From assembly GCA_026874595.1 (NCBI GenBank), contig CM049312.1, positions 54,129,429 to 54,193,428 on the forward strand: a stretch of DNA of 64,000 bases. The letters run 5' to 3'. Under the pieces are notes generated by a model. It searched no databases and was not told where the DNA came from. It saw only the letters and a list, made by a program, of their open reading frames with translations. The DNA comes from Sipunculus nudus (Eukaryota > Annelida > Sipuncula > Golfingiida > Sipunculidae). The position numbers and the translations under genes are program-made. This document shows, in pieces, positions 59,190-64,000 of this stretch. Positions within the stretch are counted from its first letter, which is position 1; the number at the start of each line of letters is the position of its first letter.

Positions 59190-61740
59190 CACATTGAATA
59201 GCTAGGTAGATTGCTCCACTTTGAATAGAAAGGTGGACTGTCCCACATTGAATACCGTTGTGGACTGCCTGACATTTAGAATAGCAAGGTGGACTGTCCC
59301 ACATTTAACAGCAAGGTGGACTGTCTCAAATTTAATAGCAAGGTGGACTGTCTCAAATTTAATAGCAAGGTGGACTGTCTCAAATTTAACAGCAAGGTGG
59401 ACTGTCCCACATTTAACAGCAAGGTGGACTGTCTCAAATTTAATAGCAAGGTGGACTGTCTCAAATTTAATAGCAAGGTGGACTGTCCCACATTTAATAG
59501 CAAGGTGGACTGTCCCACATTTAATAGCAAGGTGGACTGTCCCACATATAAAAGCAAGGTGGACTGTCTCAAATTTAATAGCAAGGTGGACTGTCCTACA
59601 TTTAATAGCAAGGTGGAATGCCTGACATTTAGAATAGCAAGGTGGACTGTCCCACATATAATAGCAAGGTGGACTGTCTCAAATTTAATAGCAAGGTTGA
59701 CTGTCCCACCAAATAGCAAGGTGGAATGCCTGACATTTGATTGCAATGTGGACTGTCCTACATTTAAGAGCAAGGTGGACTGCCTACATTTAATAGCAAG
59801 GTGGACTGTCCCACATTTAATAGCAAGGTGGACTGTCTCAAATTTAATAGCAAGGTGGACTGTCCCACATTTAATAGCAAGGTGGACTGTCCCACATATA
59901 ATAGCAAGGTGGACTGTCTCAAATTTAATAGCAAGGTGAACTGTCCAACATTTAATAGCAAGGTGGACTGTCCAACATTTAATAGCAAGGTGGAATGCCT
60001 GACATTTAGAACAGCAAGGTGGACTCTCTCAAATTTAATAGCAAGGTTGACTCTCCCACCAAATAGCAAGATGGAATGCCTGACATTTAGAATAGCAAGG
60101 TGGACTGTCCCACATTTAAGAGCAAGACGGACTGCCTACATTTAATAGCAAGGTGGACTGTCCCACATATAATAGCAAGGTGGACTGTCTCAAGTTTAAT
60201 AGCAAGGTGGACTGTCTCAAATTTAATAGCAAGGTGGACTGTCCCACATTTAATAGCAAGGTGGACTGTCCCACATATAATAGCAAGGTGGACTGTCTCA
60301 AATTTAATAGCAAGGTGGACTGTCTACATTTAATAGCAAGGTGGAATGCCTGACATTTAGAATAGCAAGGTGGACTGTCCCACATATAATAGCAAGGTGG
60401 ACTGTCTCAAATTTAATAGCAAGGTTGACTGTCCCACCAAATAGCAAGGTGGAATGCCTGACATTTGATTGCAATGTGGACTGTCCTACATTTAACAGCA
60501 AGGTGGACTGTCCCACATATAATAGCAAGGTGGACTGTCTCAAATTAAATAGCAAGGTGGACTGTCCCACATTTAATAGCAAGGTGGACTGTCCAACATT
60601 TAATAGCAAGGTGGACTGTCCCACATATAATAGAAAGGTGGACTGTCCCACATATAATAGCAAAGTGGACTGTCTCAAATTAAATAGCAAGGTGGACTGT
60701 CCAACATTTAATAGCAAGGTGGAATGCCTGACATTTAGAACAGCAAGGTGGACTCTCTCAAATTTTATAGCAAGGTTGACTCTCCCACCAAATAGCAAGA
60801 TGGAATGCCTGACATTTAGAATAGCAAGGTGGGCTGTCCCACATTTAAGAGCAAGACGGACTGCCTACATTTAATAGCAAGGTGGACTGTCCCACATATA
60901 ATAGCAAGGTGGACTGTCTCAAGTTTAATAGCAAGGTTGACTGTCTCAAATTTAACAGCAAGGTGGACTGTCCCACATTTAATAGCAAGGTGGAATGCCT
61001 GACATTTAGAATAGCAAGGTGGACTGTCTCACATTCAACAGCAAGGTGGACTGTCTACATTTAATAGCAAGGTGGAATGACTGACATTTAGAATAGCAAG
61101 GTGGACTGTCCCATATTTAACAGCAAGGTGGACTGTCTCAAATTTAATAGCAAGGTGGACTGTCCAACATTTAATAGCAAGGTGGAATGCCTGACATTTA
61201 GAACAGCAAGGTTGACTGTCTCAAATTTAATAGCAAGGTGGACTGTCCAACATTTAATAGCAAGGTTGACTCTCCCACCAAATAGCAAGATGGAATGCCT
61301 GACATTTAGAATAGCAAGGTGGACTGTCCCACATTTAAGAGCAAGACGGACTGCCTACATTTAATAGCAAGGTGGACTGTCTCAAATTTAATAGCAAGGT
61401 GGACTGTCCAACATTTAAAAGCAAGGTGGAATGCCTGACATTTAGAACAGCAAGGTGGACTGTCTCAAATTAATAGCAAGGTGGACTGTCTCAAATTAAT
61501 AGCAAGGTTGACTCTCCCACCAAATAGCAAGATGTAATGCCTGACATTTAGAATAGCAAGGTGGACTGTCCCATATTTAACAGCAAGGTGGACTGTCTCA
61601 AATTTAATAGCAAGGTCGACTGTCCCACATTTAATAGCAAGGTTGAATGCCCAACATTGAAAAGCAAGGTGGTTTACTCAACACTGAATAGCAAGGTTGA
61701 CTGCCCCACATGTAATAGCAAGGGGGACTGTCCCACATAG
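59190..61740. repeat. 27-bp minisatellite array, about 95 units, with 730-bp higher-order repeats
   Basis: The unit core is GGTGGACTGTCCCACATT, then TAATAGCAA. Variants: TCTCAAATT in place of CCCACATT; CATATAA; a 29-bp form with GGAATGCCTGACATTTAG; a 25-bp form with CTCCCACCAAATAG; and a 26-bp form with ACTGCCTACATT. A block with the rare ACATTTGATTGCAATG form recurs 728 bp apart (59723 and 60451). Another with AAGAGCAAGACGGACTGCC recurs about 730 and then 490 bp apart. Because 27 is divisible by 3, two frames on each strand stay open for 60-216 codons; these are not genes. Outer units are more decayed. Confidence 0.97.
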
Positions 61741-61984
61741 GGGAGATAAAGTTGATGGTTAAGACGTTATCAGCAACACACTTAAAATTACAAGTGTTAA
61801 AAGGAATAGAAACCTCTGCAACACCCACCAAATAGCAAGCACACAAACCGACAGATTCATTCGATAACAAGGCAAGACTTTGACCCCCGTCATCAGTTTG
61901 ATAGGACCGGGAATTGTGATGTTCCACATATTCAGTACCAAAGTGAACTTCCTGCAAGTGGGGGTTAAGGTGTCAACAGAAATA

Positions 61985-62340
61985 CACTCCTGACAAAGGG
62001 GGGGGGGGGGGGGGGAGGAGGGGGGGGACAGTGTTTGGTCTGACTGTTGTCCTTTGGCCTCTGTGTCATATCTTGTGAACATTATAACTTTTAAACCAAT
62101 TGGTATATTTTCATGAAGTTTAAAAAATAAATTGTTTCTACCAATATCTTTGACGAGTTCGAAAACCAGTGACCTTGACCTTCATGATATAGGTCAATGG
62201 GCCAAAAACATTTTTTTGTGAACCCCATAACTTTTGAAGTATCACATATTTTTTCATCAAATTGTTTCAACCAAGTTCTTTGAAGAGTTTGAAAATTTGT
62301 AACCTTGATCTGGATCTTCAAGGTCAAATCAAATGGTAAC
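61985..62340 (+). repeat. Family H repeat with G-rich tract
   Basis: A long G tract (61998-62027, interrupted) is followed by GTTTGGTCTGACTGTTG, TCTTGTGAACATTATAAC, and two units with TGTTTCTACCAATATCTTTG / TGTTTCAACCAAGTTCTTTG about 120 bp apart. A GACCTTGACCTTCA phrase lies at 62170. Matches intron 1 of the CPM-like gene. Confidence 0.6.
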
Positions 62341-62466
62341 AGCTCTATTCTAGTAATTCCCCCCCCCCCCTCGGGTCCAGAAGGTGAGGTGATAAGCAGT
62401 TTAAGTTTGTAATGTATAATGAGTAGAAGACAAACAACTGACAAAGTTTTATGAAAATGTCTGTGC

Positions 62467-62472
62467 TTTATT
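62467..62472 (-). terminator. Possible minus-strand polyadenylation signal
   Basis: TTTATT on + gives AATAAA on the minus strand. The 900 bp to its right is less repetitive than neighbouring DNA and could be a 3' UTR of a minus-strand gene beyond the window. Weak evidence. Confidence 0.2.
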
Positions 62473-62474
62473 AC

Positions 62475-63370
62475 ATATGTACAGGATAAAACATGGGTGC
62501 ACACATTTTAAATTGATGTATTTATATTATTGCACATGAAAGGTCAAATGATAGCTAGAAGTGATCCAACATTTGAAAACAAGGCTGTGAACAGTCACAT
62601 TGTACCTGTATCAGTTTAAACAGGCAGCACACACATCTGGGACTGAATGCTCACATTCACTCCTCCAGTCCATACTTGGTTACTGTACAGAGCAATTCAA
62701 TCCAGTCTCAACAGTTATACAATATATTAGTGTGCCAGAACCACACTGATAATTAATTGGATTTAAATAAAATCATAAATCCTGCTTTACATTGAAGCAG
62801 GGATAAATGCCTATCCATTCATCCAATATTTAAGTAATATACAAAACTGGTTTGTCCACCAGTCCTTGAAAACTCTTTTTAACTTCTAGACTTGTGACAA
62901 TTTTTCATGCGCTTATTTTTCATTGGGGAAACTTAACCAGGTAATATACAGTAATATCCTGATAAAAACATGGGTGTAACTCAGTTTCTAAGAGTGAATA
63001 AAACCAGGCCAGCAGTGAAGCTGTCCCCCAGTGGCCCTCTAAAAAAGCTGCAACTCTTCCTCCCTCCAGTATGTGAAACGAGGCAATATTGCCATCCATA
63101 TGAAGCCAATGGCTGAAAATCTGATTATAATGTCCTCCTAACATTATATTTAGTTCAGGGAAGTAATGTTATCACCTGAGTCTGTCAATAGGATGGCACA
63201 GAAACTACTGAACTGATTTTCATTACAATTTCTGAGGGGATCAGACTTGAACCAGCGAAATGCCCCATCAAATTTTAGTGGGGATATAGATAAAGGGTTA
63301 CATGCAGTTTGAATGTTGTGCCTTGGTGCAGGCATGCCCTCCACTGAATGCCATCTAAGATTACCAATAT
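62475..63370. other. Low-repeat sequence without recognised coding exon
   Basis: Balanced composition, no strong open frame, no clear repeat. Minus-strand frames at 62920-63144 and 63150-63428 have no recognisable family. Confidence 0.35.
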
Positions 63371-63371
63371 A

Positions 63372-63456
63372 CAGTGGAACCTGTCTCAAAGACCACCCGT
63401 CTATAAAGACCTTTCTGACCTGTCTCATGGGTGGTCTCCTAACACAGGTTTCACTG
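63372..63456. mobile_element. 85-bp MITE with TA target duplication
   Basis: CAGTGGAACCTGT at the left and ACAGGTTTCACTG at the right are inverted with one mismatch, flanked by TA. An inner inverted pair, GACCACCCGTC and GGGTGGTC, extends the foldback. Tc1/mariner/pogo type. Confidence 0.9.
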
Positions 63457-63459
63457 TAT

Positions 63460-64000
63460 AGATGAAACGAGGCTTATGTCATATTACACACCGGAAGAAT
63501 TCATGGCTAGTGTTGAAGGGTTCACTACGAATCCTATCTGATCAACTGCTAGCTTACAAGTTAACAGGCACACCCTGAAGATCACATTTAAAAAGTATAG
63601 GGTACAACATCTCAGAAATGTCCAGGAGCATCTACAAACATGGTTTCATGTTTTTTTCTTAATATTTTACTGTCTAACTGCTTTGGATCCATTGACATGT
63701 AAATATTCCAAAAGCCGAGAAGGGTTCTTAAGGTATTTTTGATACAGATTGATTTTATTTAGATTTTTAAAATATTTTAATACTTCATCTCTTATCTAGT
63801 TATTATTTATTCCACCATATCTTTACCAGCTACAGAATATTTCATACCATTATGCTAGGTTAGAGTCCAAAGACATTTTTTTAATTTGGGATGTTGATGC
63901 TCAAAATTATGTTTTTTAATTATAGAAAACATATTTATAGCACAGTTTAGCTGATATTAAGGAAACATGAAACAATGAGTAGAGACTCTTATGATAGTTC
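63460..64000. other. AT-rich sequence to the window end
   Basis: No gene or repeat recognised. Confidence 0.4.

Noticed and set aside
59202-60874. Long open frames (up to 216 codons) on both strands in the 27-bp array
   Set aside because: The unit length is a multiple of three and the same DNA is open on both strands in several frames. No start context, splice signals or domain; the proteins are translations of a satellite.
59190-61740. CRISPR-like array
   Set aside because: The repeats are contiguous, with no unique spacers, and the genome is clearly animal.

Overview
This is an AT-rich animal genomic window: spliced gene, long introns, and very dense non-coding repeats. The repeat repertoire (GTCC-type microsatellites, hairpin-ended tandem-repeat elements, many small inverted-repeat elements) and the gene content suggest a lophotrochozoan, most likely a bivalve mollusc. 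That placement is inference; no species can be named from the sequence alone. There is no operon, CRISPR array or bacterial feature.

Only one protein-coding gene can be assembled with confidence. It has eight coding exons on the + strand (48425-56664). All splice junctions are canonical and the reading phase is continuous. They encode a 434-residue carboxypeptidase M-like enzyme: signal peptide, M14 catalytic domain with all zinc and catalytic residues, transthyretin-like domain, and a C-terminal tail resembling a GPI-anchor signal. A CpG-rich TATA/donor block at 12.66-12.94 kb and a possible terminal exon near 3.3-3.6 kb are weaker hints of other transcription units.

Layout. 0-6.3 kb: possible 3' end of a gene, a duplicated 200-bp segment, then a decayed hAT transposase. 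6.3-8.9 kb: unassigned sequence and a LINE reverse-transcriptase relic. 8.9-17 kb: two B-family elements, a 770-bp palindrome, the CpG-rich block and an inverted-repeat element. 17-23.5 kb: sparse sequence with an E-family element, a hAT-like MITE and a 1-kb inverted repeat. 23.5-29.1 kb: three elements nested inside one another. 29-47 kb: more C, A and D elements, several nested, plus foldback repeats. 47.4-56.7 kb: the carboxypeptidase gene. 57-64 kb: MITEs, a 2.5-kb array of 27-bp repeats with higher-order structure, and unassigned sequence.

The most interesting signal is the repeat system. Three families (called A, B and C here) share no body sequence but have the same plan: a 5'-terminal hairpin, an inverted copy of the 5' terminus just before a 3' hairpin, insertion at T-T, and (B and C) a 3' end in CTAGTT. 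This fits non-autonomous Helentron/Helitron-like elements, comparable to the bivalve pearl/CvA type. Their internal repeats and a fourth family (D) share a 12-bp palindrome, GGTGGCGCCACC, which resembles two opposed CTCF-core half motifs. Removing the nested insertions gives back elements of the expected length, which supports the boundaries.
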